64,000 nucleotides of DNA from Hygrocybe punicea (taxonomy: Eukaryota > Basidiomycota > Agaricomycetes > Agaricales > Hygrophoraceae): the NCBI GenBank assembly GCA_963556145.1, contig OY744468.1:1612001-1676000 (forward strand), read 5' to 3'. Of this stretch, positions 43,131 to 55,589 are shown piece by piece. How positions within the stretch are numbered: position 1 is the stretch's first letter; every line of letters starts with the position of its first letter. The translations under genes were made by a program, and so were the position numbers. The notes under the pieces are model-generated. The model was not told where the DNA came from and did no database searches. It saw only the letters and a program-made list of their open reading frames with translations.

Positions 43131-43499
43131 TCATCCAACAGTGCCGCTGCCGTGGTCGCAAAGAACTTCCGGATTATTCTTGCGCCCTCCAACTATTTCT
43201 GCTTGGTTCACGAACACATGAAATTTTGAGATGCGGTAGTCCAGTTTAGATGTGTATCAATAGGACTGCGGAGGTGGCTGGGAAATAGCCCAACCAGGTA
43301 AATTATTTACTGACTAATGAGATGTCATGACTTACCTCTGATACTAATAATAGCTGTGATCCATTCAAAACTTGGTCAGAGGTATGGTTTTTTTCTCCTG
43401 TTTCTATTTTCCGCAGCAATATATGCAGAGTTCCATTTGGTAACAGGAGGCGAAGAGCTTTTCCTCGAAAGTGGTTTGTTAGCCACCGTAAAGGCAGAA

Positions 43500-44690
43500 G
43501 ACCTGTGCGAATCTGGTGCATTGATCCCTCCCGATGGTGATGCCGGTGGACCCGGTTCCCTGTCTTTCTCCTTCACCCCCATCCCCAGGATTTTCTTCCG
43601 GCGACTTCAAGTTCGAGAGTCCTTCGCACCCTCCCTTGCAGCCATGCAGTGCTATCTTCGATTCATATTCCACAGCACCATTCTCTATCGAATCACCTCA
43701 CCGCCACTCACCCTTACCTTCAAACAACGAAATCGGGAGCGTGGTGCTCTCGTCATCGCCTGTATCACGCAGCTCACCCTCATCAACCTTTACTTTCGAA
43801 CCCCGAGATGTCCAACACAGCTTCTACATCTGCTGTGACGTTTTTCAACATGGAATGTGAAGCCAATTCCTATCTGCCAGTGAGTCGCGGTGCATCTTCT
43901 GGGTCATCGCAGGTCGCAAAACTGGAAACTCCCGTGAACCGAGCACGTTTCTTCGATCAGGCTCCTTCCGCGAGGCGAAGTAGTGTTTTTCCGTCACCTA
44001 CATCCCCAACAACAAACAAAATATCCAGCCTGTGCCTTTGGGCTGAGGGAATGTCATCATACAACTTGTCATTCGACGCCTTGAGAGCCACATCTCTCTG
44101 TTCACTCTCACCGATCACCATTCAAATTAAACTATCCCTCCCATCAATTGACGATATTCATAGCCTGCCCACACTCCATGGTTTTCATGGTTCCGTCACT
44201 TTCAATGCCCCATGGCCTTCTTCAGCCAAGTGCGTTACCGGGTCTATGTTGGAAAGGCTTGCATCTCTGAGGAGGCCAAAACTCTTCAACTAGTCGCGTC
44301 TAGTATATCTATGGCGATATGGCGAAGGTTCCTTCACACAGAATCGTCTCTCAGCAGGAGTCGATGGCTTGATGCAAGTACGCATACACCACAGATGTTT
44401 TCCACATGCTCGCTGTATACTGATCCACGTGTCTATTAATTAGCTTTGCAGACCACTATAACACAGGAATTCATCATTGACGGCCATCTTCTGGCCCTCA
44501 TCTTCTACGACCTGGAATGGAGAGCCAGCAGTTCTTCACCGGCCGCCCAACTCACAGGATTCACTCCATACCGGACTGACGATACCGCTGCCGTACATAT
44601 CCCCAAATATTGCCTTTCCCTTAATCCATTTCCCTCCCACACACTCATTTTAGCCGATTTTGGTGGATATCAACTTCCAGTCATACACCT
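43500..44690 (+). pseudogene. possible TEA/ATTS-type transcription factor, C-terminal part
   Basis: Ser/Pro-rich sequence (43534-43840) is followed by segments with FDALRATSLCSLSPITIQIK, HGFHGSVTFNAPWPSSAKC, then one frame over RVYVGKACISEEAKTLQL, SSLSRSRWLDAS (about 44350), a GTACGC-like donor, and after an intron TITQEFIIDGHLLALIFYDL with PAAQLTGFTPYRTDD. The SLSRxRWLDAS-intron-TxTQExIxDxxxLAxIxYDL pattern is what I associate with C-termini of basidiomycete TEA-domain factors, but the DNA-binding TEA domain itself is not present. At least one frameshift lies near 44235. Confidence 0.35.
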
Positions 44691-44899
44691 TTGATCCTCT
44701 CGTAAACATCATCTCATCACAGACGCAACTTGTTCTTGGCGGTAAGACCGTGTTTCGTCTGCTGAAAATTTTGTCACATAATTAAAAATCTCGCCTTGTC
44801 GATGCAGGCGAACAATTGCTTTGGACCGAATAATCTTCTCCAGAGAACCTCGATTCAATCGTCTGGCCTCGCACCGCCAGCTCCACTGAGGTTTTCTGG

Positions 44900-46404
44900 A
44901 CGGGGCAACGCTCTCCAGTGGTCGTGTGCGTAACATTGCTAGCGCGCTTCCGCGGTTGCACGACTTACGGTACTGGATGGTGCGCCGGGACATCAAGGCT
45001 ATCTCGTTGCAGCCGTATTGGTGTGTGTTGAGGCCTGGAACTTGTGATGTTGGCGCTTGGAGTGAAACTCCGACTGGACATGCGTTTAATAAGACGTCTA
45101 TGGGTCTAACGTTTTTTTCTACAGACTTGAATTGACTTAGAAGTGCCTTGGATAGTGAAGGCACCTGGCTCCGCAAAAGCGTGTAAGGAGACTCTTCGAC
45201 ATCCATAGTCTCATTATCACGTTTCCTCTTTCCGCGGATATTGGAATCGGCATCCTTGGCTTGAGGATGGCCGCTATAGACGGCTGTCTGGTTGAGAAGC
45301 ACGACATAGGTTGCCCAAACTTCAAGGCAGACTGTCTCTTCGCGATCACAAAAGCGGGAGATGAGGACAGGTGACACTTCCTTGTATATCGACACAAGAA
45401 GTTCTGGGCACGTGCTCACAATGGCCGCCAGCAATTTGGTGGCTGACCAGCGTATTTTGCAAGAAGTGTCTTCGTCGTCAGAGTACCTGATCCAAGACCA
45501 TGTTTCAGAGGCAAAATGTAATTGAGATATATATTACACTCACCCATCGAGCCCTGCATCGTCATTGTCATCATCGCCTTCGGCGTCAGCCATGTCTTCG
45601 TCTTCGTCTCCCTCATCACCAGCATAATTCTGTTGTTACGATGGTCAACAGGAATGAAAACATCGATTGTCGTGCCAAGAACTTACCGGATCATGTTTAA
45701 TGAACTGATTCCAAACCAGCACGATTGAGTTGAGGAAGAGAGTGATCTTGGCAGGGCACCGAAGTACGAGTGCTTCCAGAGCCTGCCATATCTTCACGTC
45801 AGTACGATGACTTGCCTTGATGAACACAAATTTGCCTGAAGTCCACTCTCTTGGAGCTCGTCATCTTTTTGAACTGCTTTCAAAATCCCCGGAACGATAT
45901 CTCCCAGTACAGGCGCAATTTGCAATGCTGAATGTCTCGCCACAGCCACCACAAGCTGCGAAGTTGTGCGTTGCTTTTCTACACTTGCCGAAGTGGTAAG
46001 AAAGGGGTACACAAAGGATTTCATAAGTCCCTCAAATAGCTCGGGTTGAGATGTTGGGATGAACTGCGCGAGGGTGATGATGGCACGTTTTCGAACAACC
46101 GGACATTGGTGGGCCAACAAAGGAGCTAGAACGGTTAGTGGTTGTGGGTTTAAAGTGGTGCTGGATAGGTTGGAGGGGAATCGGCTGATTAGGATGGACA
46201 GAATAGAGAGGGTTTCAATCAGTGTTTCAGGTAGGGTATCTGGCTGTAATGGTGTTATATTAGTTGAGGACTGCCGAACGTGGTGGAAACAATACATACA
46301 TTGGATACTTGTGCAAGAAGTTTGGGTGTTAACTTGGCGCATGCCGTCGCGGCAATCTTCCCATCTGGCGGTAGCTCGGCAGTGATGGTCTTCAACGCTA
46401 TGGT
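44900..46404 (-). pseudogene. CAND1 (TIP120) HEAT-repeat protein, truncated copy
   Basis: CAND1 binds cullins and exchanges F-box modules on SCF ligases. Minus-strand exons read ALKTITAELPPDGKIAATAC with KLTPKLLAQVSN (46404-46302), then ILISRFPSNLSS, LAHQCPVVRKRAIITLAQFI, VYPFLTTSASVEKQRTTSQL and ALQIAPVLGDIVPGILKAVQ (46270-45840), ALEALVLRCPAKITLFLNSI, an acidic exon (AGDEGDEDEDMADAEGDDDN), and KIRWSATKLLAAIVSTCPEL through VCLEVWATYVVLLNQTAVYS to LLRSQVPSLSKALLSQFKSV (about 45150). Beyond about 45130 similarity fades. The first several HEAT repeats and the C-terminal half are missing, so this is an internal block of a host gene. Confidence 0.75.
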
Positions 46405-46789
46405 ATGACTCAACTAAGGAAATTTGCTTTCGGCCGTGGCAAGCTGGAAGTGCTTCAAGCTCAAGCCCAAGCTCTAGATCTAGCTCAAGGCCTTGGCCTC
46501 AAGTTTCATCATGATGAAGCCAAGTTCACCGTTTCAACGTTGCGCAGGATAGAGCATACTCTTTGGATTGCCGTGGATGATCGTCGAGGGGTCGGGTAGT
46601 GTCCGAAGAGGCACGAGCGAGTGAGTTTTGTGAGTTTGTTGTCAGTCGCACTATTACTGATTTAAAGTAAACTCCGATTTTTTCTTTCTTTTCCCCCATC
46701 AGACTAAGACATTACTACCTTCGTCAGATCCGCGCTGTTTCTAGTAGTTTCTCGCCTACTCAGTATTCCAACCATTTCTATCTTGTCCT

Positions 46790-47168
46790 ATGTCATTCAA
46801 CCGCGCTCAACATATCCAGATGAACGCCTGCACCCTGAATGACTTCAGAGGTGATCAATTTAATATCAGTAAGTCTGAGTCCCATTACCCCGGAATGAAA
46901 CCATACTGATGGATTCATAGCAATCGGCCGGCTACCAGACGACCAGTCAGAGGCGGGGCAAGAGAAACAGTGGCGAAAGGCAGCGGAAAGGTGTGAAGCG
47001 CATTTGAAACGGGAAATCTACCGTTTGAAACGGGAAATTAAGCTGTATGTTCTCATGTCCGTTTCTCTAAACGGATAGTTGACCCTCCCTGACAGTGTCT
47101 TATTTTTTTTCTATTCTCTCTTCATCCTGCTCTTGCTTCTTATTTCAAGGTTGTGGAAGATGTTTTGA
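46790..47168 (+). CDS. 73-residue protein with NLR-like N-terminal motif
   Basis: Small gene with three exons: 46790-46868, 46921-47044 and 47150-47168 (introns 52 and 105 bp, GT-AG, in phase), ending in TGA. The N-terminus MSFNRAQHIQMNACTLNDFR with GDQFNI resembles the short motif found at the start of many mushroom NACHT/STAND (NLR-like) proteins. It is followed by PDDQSEAGQEKQWRKAAERC and a basic helix (LKREIYRLKREIKLLWKMF). No NACHT domain follows within the window. It may be a truncated NLR that kept its signalling motif, or a stand-alone partner. The family link is by eye only. Confidence 0.45.
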
Positions 47169-47257
47169 GGTACAATAAATGATCCCTTGGCTTAATTTCT
47201 GCATGTCAACTCACTTCAGCATTTGCTGAAGTTACTGTGAGTACAATGTATTTTAAT

Positions 47258-48545
47258 TCACCAGCAGGGAAGTAACTGATCCAAAGGGATGGGCCAACAT
47301 TTAAATTGACCAGGCATCATTGGCCTAAACACTGCTGCATTTAGATTAAAACTAAATCTGCACTCCCCATCCCCTGTGCCCATTCCTGCTCCCCATTCCG
47401 GCTCCCCTGCTCTCCAGTTGCCACCTGTTCTGTCTCGCCACCCCCTGGCCAGCACTAGCACAGACGGCCACTCATACTCTCCCCGCGCAATCCGCCTCCT
47501 CTCTGCCCACCCACCCTTCCCCTCCATCATCTCCCCCTCTGCTCTTTGCGCCTCACTATACCCATATCCCTGCCGCCCCAACGAACCTGGCTCCCCATGG
47601 ATCCCCGTTCCTTCGCCTGCATCTGCGTCTACGCCATCCCCAAATAACAATCGCCGTACACAAACCGCGAACAGCACAACGCCACACGCCCAAGTGTCCG
47701 TTGCACGTGCATCGTATCCACGGCCAGCCGTGACGAGCTCTGGAGTGGTGTAGGCCTCGCTGCCACAGCGGGTGCGTAGGCAAGGCGCACGGGGATCCAC
47801 GAAACGCGCCAGTCCAAAATTGCCTAGCTGCGTCAATATGCGTGAGGATGGGGGCAGCGGGTCTAGGGGGGCAACGAGGAGGATATCTGCGTGTGCAGAG
47901 AAAAAATATTAAGAGGGTGAATGTGATGGTGGAAACAAGATATGCTCACTTTCAAGCTTGATGTCACGGTGCACGAGCCCGACGCTGTGCATCCATGCAA
48001 CGGCACTACAGAGCTCGCACCACATACGCTGGAGCATGCTCTCGCTCAGGGAACCCCACGCACCATCGTTGTTGACGAGAGTGAGGAGGTCTCCACCAAC
48101 GAGGTGGGGGAGCACGAGGACGTGGTGGGTCGACATCGAGAACGCACCAAGGAGTGCTGGATGTGCGATGTGCTGCAGCGCTGTCAGCCATTAGTAATCC
48201 CATTGGATATAACACGAGTATTAAAAAATTCAAAGAAAAAAGGTGCGCACCCGGAGGACCTCCACCTCCCTGACGAACCCGATGCGTGTGCGGTCGCTGT
48301 TGCGGTCACGATCTTGCTCGCGTGCCCTAGGCATTGTCTTGACCGCGACAAGCCGTGAGCCCACCCCTACATCCACCCTGTGAAGATCCGAACTGGATTC
48401 GGCGGACTTGGTGATGCCAAGTCCCTGGAGCGCCTCCACGACTGGAGTCGTGCCAGCAATGTGAGCACCTTTTGGATATGCCCCTACACGCGTCGTCAGC
48501 GAGCCAGACACTGCTGAACGTGCCCTGGCCAAGAGTACGCACGAG
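47258..48545 (-). pseudogene. Ser/Thr protein kinase with NFG in place of DFG
   Basis: On the minus strand: glycine loop RTLGQGTFSSVWLAD (about 48540), then after a one-base frameshift near 48490 RLVAVKTM (ATP-binding Lys) and VREVEVLR. After an intron come STHHVLVLPHLVGGDLLTLV and VGLVHRDIKLE (catalytic loop). A GTGAGC...CGCAG intron restores the Asn as ENILL. Next come GNFGLARFVDP (metal-binding Asp of DFG replaced by Asn), TRCGSEAYTTPELV, ATDTWACGVVLFAV and RRIARGEYEWP. The intron after VEVLR does not restore frame with its apparent acceptor. GGCAAT for the NFG codons fits a CpG transition from GGCGAT. The frameshift and the lost Asp argue for an inactive copy. Confidence 0.7.
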
Positions 48546-49347
48546 TATGAGAGTGATGTGGGGCGGGCTGACTGCCGGGGGTGTGAGAGGAAAGAATAGA
48601 TCCGGGGACGAGAGCAGAGTCCGGGTTCTCTGGATAATATACAGGGTCTATGGGTGGTGGAGGTGGTAGGGAGGTGGAGGTGGAAGTAGAAGACGGAGAA
48701 GACGAAAGAGAGGGGACCAGGGACGGTGGGCAGGGGGGGACTCTGCGTCAAACGAGATAGGGGACGAGATGAGGAGGTGTTCAGTGTCAAGGTCAAGGAA
48801 GTCACGTTTATGTTGATGGAGATCGGTGGGGACGTCGATGGCGAGATCGGTGAGGTAGCGCGAGGGGAAAAGGCGAGAGAGAGCTGGGAGACGTGTTGGG
48901 ATTGTGAGAGACACAGGATCTTGGTGGATGGGTACAGAGTCGAGGGAGGAGGATTTGTAGTGATGATGATTGGGTGGGGGCACTGGTGAAGGAGGGTGGG
49001 TACTAAAGGGGCTTCCAAAAAATGCAGATGTCTTGCTTGAGGGCGTGCTCGGGATGCTGGAGGAGGGCCAGGCAATATGCATGGTGAGGGGATAGAGGGG
49101 AGAGACAATACGGAGATGTCAGAGAAGGTGGAGGAGATAGACGGGGAGGTACCGAGGAGGGACAGGGCCTGGGAGAGTTGAGGGAGGGCACTAGGGAGGA
49201 CGGTGAGCGGGGGTGACATCCTCGTCGAGCAAACTCTGGAGGTACACATGCATGTTCCTCATGTAGTTGTCAACATGCACTTGAGAGGTCTTGTGCGATG
49301 TCACCCAGTGGATAGCCGTTGCAAGGAGAAGAGTACTCTGGAGGATT
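48546..49347. other. low-complexity stretch upstream of the kinase
   Basis: Purine-rich on the plus strand (GGGAGG, GGTGG and GGAGG runs), so the minus strand gives long Pro/Ser/Leu-rich open frames up to about 49249. These may include an untranslated or low-complexity N-terminal region of the kinase, but no domain is recognisable. Confidence 0.35.
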
Positions 49348-50921
49348 GTTACGTTTCTAACTCCACTTCCAACCCCGATGCCCATTCCGATACCCACCAT
49401 GACGATTCTGCACTACACACCTTCCTTTTTCATTTCTTTTTGTCCTTTGTCTTCTTTTCAATGTCATTGTTTCTTCATTTGGACATCCTTGTATTTTCTT
49501 ATTCTTGTTCTCTTTTTGTCCCTTCTTCTAGAATAATCCAGACTGACCATGGACATATCCCACATGACCTTGTTGTACCCGAATAGTCTCCTTGCTGACG
49601 GACGTCACCGACATTGTCTTTTCCCTTTGATATCTTGTTTACGCTATCCCACGACAAACCGATCACAATGGCTGTACTCCCAACATAGCTCATCACCGTA
49701 ATTGTTATTGGCAGCATTGCCATCACCTTCCTGATCGGTTTCTACATTGTCATGATCTATCTTTGGCATAGACGCCCTTCCACCATTGATACATCTGACT
49801 TCCACCTTGACAATATATTGACACATAATTGACAATTGCCATTCTCGGATATTTGGTTTCCATATTCATACCCTGTGCCTACCATTATCCTCCCTGATGA
49901 TCCGATGACATTCCTCACCTGCATGCGAACTCTGAACAATCCCCGATCACAAGACATTTCACTGTTCTCTCTGATCCGACCATCGCCGGAGCATACTCTT
50001 TTGGACTTCGACCACAGACCATACGACTTCCCAAACAGTGAACCAACCCCTATCATATATTGTTCGCATGACACCACTTCAATGCAGTACCCGACGACTT
50101 GTTCCCACAGCTTGTCACTCATGCCATGACTCGAAACCTGGACCCACGTTCATTTATCCTTTTCCATCTATAATCTTGATACCTCCCATATTTGTTTACA
50201 ATGATACCCTTTCTTGGACAAATACTGACATCAGGTGGACTGCGTTGTTCCACACACAGGACAAGACACCGCCCCTCGATACGTCATTGACACAGACATT
50301 GTCATCCAGTACAGCTTATGCTGTTCGCATGTCTGACCTCAACTAGCCCACTGTCCTAGTTGGTTTTTTCCTCTATACATTCCTTCATTTTCTTTCATAC
50401 CAACCTTGCCGCTATATCCACGCTACCTCAAGACACTCTCATAACCAACCCCACACTGGACGATACCCATCTTCGACCCGACTGTGCAATGCACTTGCCA
50501 AACTGCGCACTTGCCCATTACAGCAAGTGTAGACCCCAAATTGGCAATTCTGCATGTCACATGATCCGATGACAAATCATCCGAGTCATCCGGACCTCTT
50601 CTATTCTCAACGACACCTGGGCCTCCAGTTGGATTGTGAGAACATCAACATGAGGACGCCTCATGTATGCCTCATGGTGAACACATGGTAGAGTTGGACA
50701 TGTTGTGGCTTCATGGTTGTATTTCTATTTACCTCCCCTCAAGACCAGTCACTATATATACTGTTCTTGTTGTTGGTTCGGACTTTTTCTTCTTTTCCTT
50801 TCTTTACGTTTAGTCTGGTTCTTGGGGCAGACCCCCTTGTTTTGGGTAACCCCCACGGCTTGCAATGACATTAGACCATGACCCCCCACTTGTAGCAGTG
50901 TTGTCTTAGTTGTAAGCAACA
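49348..50921 (+). mobile_element. LTR-like dispersed repeat, copy 1
   Basis: Starts TGTTACGTTTCTAACTCCAC and shares text with a second copy beginning near 63668, including TCTTCTAGAA then AATCCAGACTGACCATGGAC. A TATA-like CACTATATATACTG lies at about 50750, followed by a CTTGTTTTGGGTAACCCCC block, and GTAAGCAACA at about 50921 could be the end (TGTTAC...AACA). A TGGAGCCCGC motif nearby (about 50970) could be a primer site. No target duplication is evident, so the limits are provisional and it may be a solo LTR. Confidence 0.4.
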
Positions 50922-50989
50922 GTGAAAACTGCTCTTCTCTCCTCTGGAAACCGCCCCCTAGTTGATTGTTGCTGGAGCCCGCTGCAGAA

Positions 50990-53480
50990 GCGATCCATAA
51001 CAAGGATTTGATCAGAGGTGATCTTTCTCTTCTTCCTGTAGTTGTCATCTGACGACATCTGTACCAGGGACACAGGTAGGTCAAACTCAATGCATGATTG
51101 CCACTGGTCTGCCTTGAGTTTACCATGTTTTGGCTCACTCAGGTTTGGCGATGGGGCAACGTGCCATGATGGTCGCATGGTTTCGGCGATGTGCTTTCTC
51201 ACTTGAGCACTTTCATCTTTTGTCTGGTGTACATCCTTATATCCTCTGTGGCTCGTCTCGTTGCTAACATAGTGAGGCAGACCAGGCAGACCAGGCAAAC
51301 CATTGTCCTCTTCAAGTGATCTTGACTCTGGAGCCAACTGGACATTATTGCTGTCGACATCTCCTGATAGTATTATTGATATCATATCTTTCTTGGTGCT
51401 CTGCTCTGGTATTCTCATACCCCTCTCATTGCACCAAGCACGCAGCATGTCAACCTTCAACTTACAAAGCTGGCTGGCAGTCAGATGTGATGAAAGTTTT
51501 GGTTGGGCTTCTTCTAACTCAATCTGCACTTGTGTGTCATTCTGCTCTTCTTTTGTGTTTCTGACAGGTGTGCTGATGCCAAGCACGATATGGTGGTGGA
51601 ACTGTACCAGACCGAGGAATAGATTATGCATGCCATCAACTATGACATGTCATGTAGGGTCCCAGTATGGCAATCGCAGCAATTCTGACCATCAGACGCC
51701 GTATTCACTAAAGATCTTTTGCTTTTTTTGCTTCGTTCTTGCACTTTGCCATTTTAGCAACTGTTCCAGGTGAGTCCTATGATTGCGCATTTCCCAGGAC
51801 ATCCAATCAATGTTGTTGATGTCCAATTTCCATGTCATACAGAATGAGCAGAAGTATTCTGCGGGCCATGCCACACACCCATTAACTTTCTTGGAAGCCT
51901 GCAGGTCGTTGACAGATTTGGATATCACATACTGCGCCAAACACCCTTTTGCATATTTGTGCATTCTTGTGAACCAAGTTCCTTGTGACCAGGATATAAT
52001 AAGTTTTGAAATGATTGGTCATAACAGGTAATTGATTTGTTCATGAGATGGCTCTCTCGGACCAGGGATAATCCCGACGATGAAGAGATCTTCTGACTTA
52101 TACCAAAGATTAGGTGGGAGATTCAAGCACACCATGACAATTGAGCCCACAGATGCAGATTTGCCAGCGGCCTTGTTCTGGTAGGGATTAAACCAATCTA
52201 CACACAGGCTCCAGGCTAATCGTAGTTCCCCATTCCTCATTTCACACATGAAAGGCTTGTCATCGGGACCTTTGAGGGTGCATATGGATGCGCCATCCTG
52301 TACATCGCAAGCTCGTCGGCTTCTTGCCAATGTTTCCGCAATTCTAAAGCATCTTCAATCCCTGGATGGCTAAGTAGATTCCCAATGAAGGCATTGAAGT
52401 CTTGCATTACGAATGGTTTAATTTGGACCCTGATACTCTCGCCCTCCTTCACATGTTGGGTCATCAACCTTGCATGACAACGTTGGCTGTGCTCCATGGC
52501 TTTGTAATTGCAACATGGTGGGTACACCAGTACACCACCCTTCATATCTGGTTCATACAGTGCAAAGCATTTGGGACAGGTAGCGTAGGTCGTTGTTTTC
52601 GCCTCCAGGTCAAACTGTTTCCGGACTGTGCATATATCTCCTGGAAAAAACTTCAAGAGATATTCTTCTTGTGGTGTTAAATTTTCCTTTGAACTACACC
52701 AAGCAGCCTCCACCATCACTTTCAAGATGCCAAGCGATACATTGCTCCACGTGCAAGAAAGGTGACCAAATACATTCAAGATGAGGATGAGGAACATTGC
52801 GATCACCAGGATTGGATTCACATGAGTGAGAGGGTGATTGAAGAATTTATCTGCAGGGGTAGTGAATGAGAGCTTCAGTAGTGATGATTGTGATTAAGGT
52901 GCATACCTGTGTCAAAGGTCACATCTGATTTATGTTGTGCAGCTTCCATCTGTAGTGCCTTTCCCAAGTTCATAAATCCCTCAAATGCAAGGGGAGGTAC
53001 CATGGGAAGGCTCCTGCCCTTCTCATTCTCCAACATAGATTTACCAGGTGTTTCCTGTGATGAAGGGCCGTGGGATGTGAGATCTGCATTATGTTGGCAT
53101 GAGGACTGGACTCCCAGGTCATCCCTAAGTGTCATCTTGAATACTTCGCTTGACGTCGGTAGAATCCTGAATTGTGACAGGTTGGGAGGTCTACCAAGAG
53201 ATGATAATAATGTACCAGTAAACAAGACTTATTTGAGATTGTACCCACTGCAGCACGTGCATTATATTCATGCCTTTGCTTTTCATTAAAATCAATTGGC
53301 TTTCTGCCAGGTCCACAGATTGAGCAAGTACACAAGCAACTCATGAATTGAATATTGGAAAAGATCAAGTTGCGATTGGTTATATAGTGATAAACTGTGC
53401 TTGACGATGGAGTTACAAGAGCAAGGATAGTACAAGATAATAGTACAAGAAGAATTATAATACTAGGTGAGCTTTGAAAA
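50990..53480 (-). pseudogene. Tnp2/CACTA-type transposase-associated protein, decayed
   Basis: Minus-strand relic of the Tnp2-like gene of CACTA-type elements. A Cys-rich start CTCSICGPGRKPIDFNEKQR (about 53330) is followed by linker exons, FFPGDICTVRKQFDLEAKTT with YATCPKCFALYEPDMKGG (a CPKC zinc-binding pair), ELRLAWSLCVDWFNPYQNKA, VGSIVMVCLNLPPNLWYKSE, LFIVGIIPGPREPSHEQINY, SKSVNDLQASKKVNGC with CSFC, WSELLRLPYWDPT and GMHNLFLGLVQFHHHIVLGI. The C-terminal part includes HGKLKADQWQ. TGA codons at 52019-52021, 51692-51694 and 51650-51652 each stand at an expected Arg. Introns are retained. The C-terminus merges with the LTR-like repeat. Confidence 0.75.
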
Positions 53481-53505
53481 ATTAACAGCATGAGTGGTTG
53501 ATATC

Positions 53506-54071
53506 CTAGAGGCGACTACAATTGAAGGAAATATACACCAAGTGTTTGGGGAAAGCACATCCTTGTCTCACCAAATCCGCAAATCTTTTCAAGCTTGATA
53601 GCCGGTCTGAGCCATATGAGCCATCATATATTGTGACAACATCCAGTTCAGAAAACAAGGATATCCATTGGAGGCAACCAGTCTGTGGAAAGGAATGGAG
53701 GTCCACGATCACAATGGGTTGCCAAGAAACTAAGTCACCAGGACGTCAACATCAAACTCGAAGTCATTGTTTGAGAACGATAAGATCCTCAAGCGGCCCA
53801 GCAAAGCTTTGAAACTGACTTGCTGGATGTCAAAACTGAGCACGGATGTGGCTGTATCAACAGGAAGGGTAATGGATAATTCAATGAGCTGGTCGCATGC
53901 TGGATGTTCAAGAATGTTGTTGACTGACTCAAAGGTAAGTCCATCAGGTCTGGGGTAAATTGTCAGCCTTTCAAGTTCAGGCGGAGGGGAGAGCCAGGTT
54001 AATAACAGCTTGAGGACATGAGGTGGACCAGATAAATCACGAAGATCTGATAAAAACAGCCAAGGTGACAA
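53506..54071 (-). pseudogene. F-box/LRR-type protein C-terminal relic
   Basis: Minus-strand frames contain leucine-rich blocks typical of Agaricomycete F-box proteins: LRDLSGPPHVLKLLLTWLSP, PELERLTIYPRPDGLTF, ACDQLIELSITLP, VSFKALLGRLRILSFSNNDF and, after an apparent frameshift near 53735, LQWISLFSELDVVTIYDGSY. No F-box is seen upstream. It is best read as the 3' end of a degraded LRR protein. Confidence 0.4.
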
Positions 54072-55589
54072 CGTAACATTGTCAGTTTGGGACTAGTGGG
54101 GTGTGGGCCATTGCTTTGCATGGCAGGTTACTCGTCCCTTTTTAGTAATGAGAGTATGCAAATAATACAGTATTATTACCCTTCTATGATAATAAATATT
54201 TGCGAAGTTATTGATATTTCCTTTATTATTATGTACTGAATGCTAGTCAGATACCATTCTGATACCATACTACAATGATATTAATTGATTATATCCTGTT
54301 CCTTCCAATTTGTCATGACCCAATATCAGATCCTAAATATTTCATATAAAGTTTGCAGTGTTTGAGTTGGCAGATATATAACTAACTACCTTACTACTTT
54401 ATTATTAGTCATAGTTACTCTGAAGATTTTACAGAATGTGTAGTAAGTATATCCAGAAATGCTAAGTATCTGAATTATTCGTCAGGTCAGGAACAGCCTC
54501 CTGTGAGTACTGTAGAAATAATCCCATGCACAATGATACCAATTGCACTGCTATTGGAATCACTTTGATAAGATTGCTGGTTTTGATGAGTACCGGAATC
54601 AACAATATGACTGGTTCAGCTTGTGTAAACTGGCAATGCTGCAGATTAAATGAAGCTGGGAAATTGGTGAGGCAATGTTCTTGTCAAACAGTTTGATGAG
54701 TATTGGACACCTGAACTATTTCCAGCACACATGATCAAGATAGGTGTGGCATGCATGCATGGAATTTATGGAACAGACAGTGTCTGTTGCACTGCAATGC
54801 TGCATACTGTGCCTGAGTCACTGGCCCAATGATTTGTTGAAAATCATTCAGCCTATTGTACCAGTATTGACATCAGGAAAATGTGGAGACCCCGGTAAGG
54901 CATGGCGGAGTTGACAATTGCTAATCGCCGCCCAGCCACTGATCTAATATTACCTCTTCTTACCTTGGCGCAGAATTATTTTAGGCTTAGCTCATGTAAT
55001 ATCGTGCTGGTAAATAAATATCTGGTATTACCATTTCAGTGGCGGAACGGCAACATTTTATCATTTACTGGCATAATGATATGGCCTTAGTATGTCCTTA
55101 TCATAGTGCCAGCATTCCTGGCAGTGCATGGATGGGGTTACCATGGACTGGAATTATTTTAATGTGAATTCATTTCTGGCAAATAAATATCTATTATTAC
55201 ATCGGTAGACGACAAATCCCAGTGAAAAGTCGCAAGTTTTAAAAAGATTTAGATATGATAAGTCCTTTTAAATTGGGTTGCAAATAATAAAATCGTTTCG
55301 AGAGAAAAGACAATGATTAAAAATGAATAAACTAACCAAAAATAGAGACTTATGTTCTTGTAGACTCATACTCACAAAAACTCTTTTTTTGTGTAACTAA
55401 GACAAGATGTATCCAATACGAGAATAAATACGAGAACCGCACTGTATGCCTATGATGTCATGGGACTTAACATTTTTTCGTTCGTTCCATCCTTGCCACT
55501 TCCCTCCTCTACCACCACCACTATCACCATTATGACGACTACCACTAACCGAGCACAGCACCCTCAACAGGCCACATGTTTCCGGAGAT
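54072..55589. other. AT-rich intergenic stretch
   Basis: No gene, clear repeat or element end was recognised. Several ATAATAAATATxT-like runs recur at about 54190, 55010 and 55180. Confidence 0.5.

Noticed and set aside
44709..45130. Extension of the CAND1 frame to 44709
   Set aside because: Beyond the SKALLSQFKSV block the translation no longer follows HEAT-repeat spacing or CAND1 motifs; probably readthrough into unrelated sequence.
47900..47960. Loss of the catalytic-loop Asn in the kinase (HRDIKLES read)
   Set aside because: The Ser comes from reading into an intron; using the GTGAGC donor and CGCAG acceptor restores ENILL.
49187..49250. Minus-strand frame of about 339 codons to 49249 as the kinase N-terminus
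   Set aside because: It is Pro/Ser-rich only because the plus strand is purine-rich, and it is in a different frame from the glycine loop.
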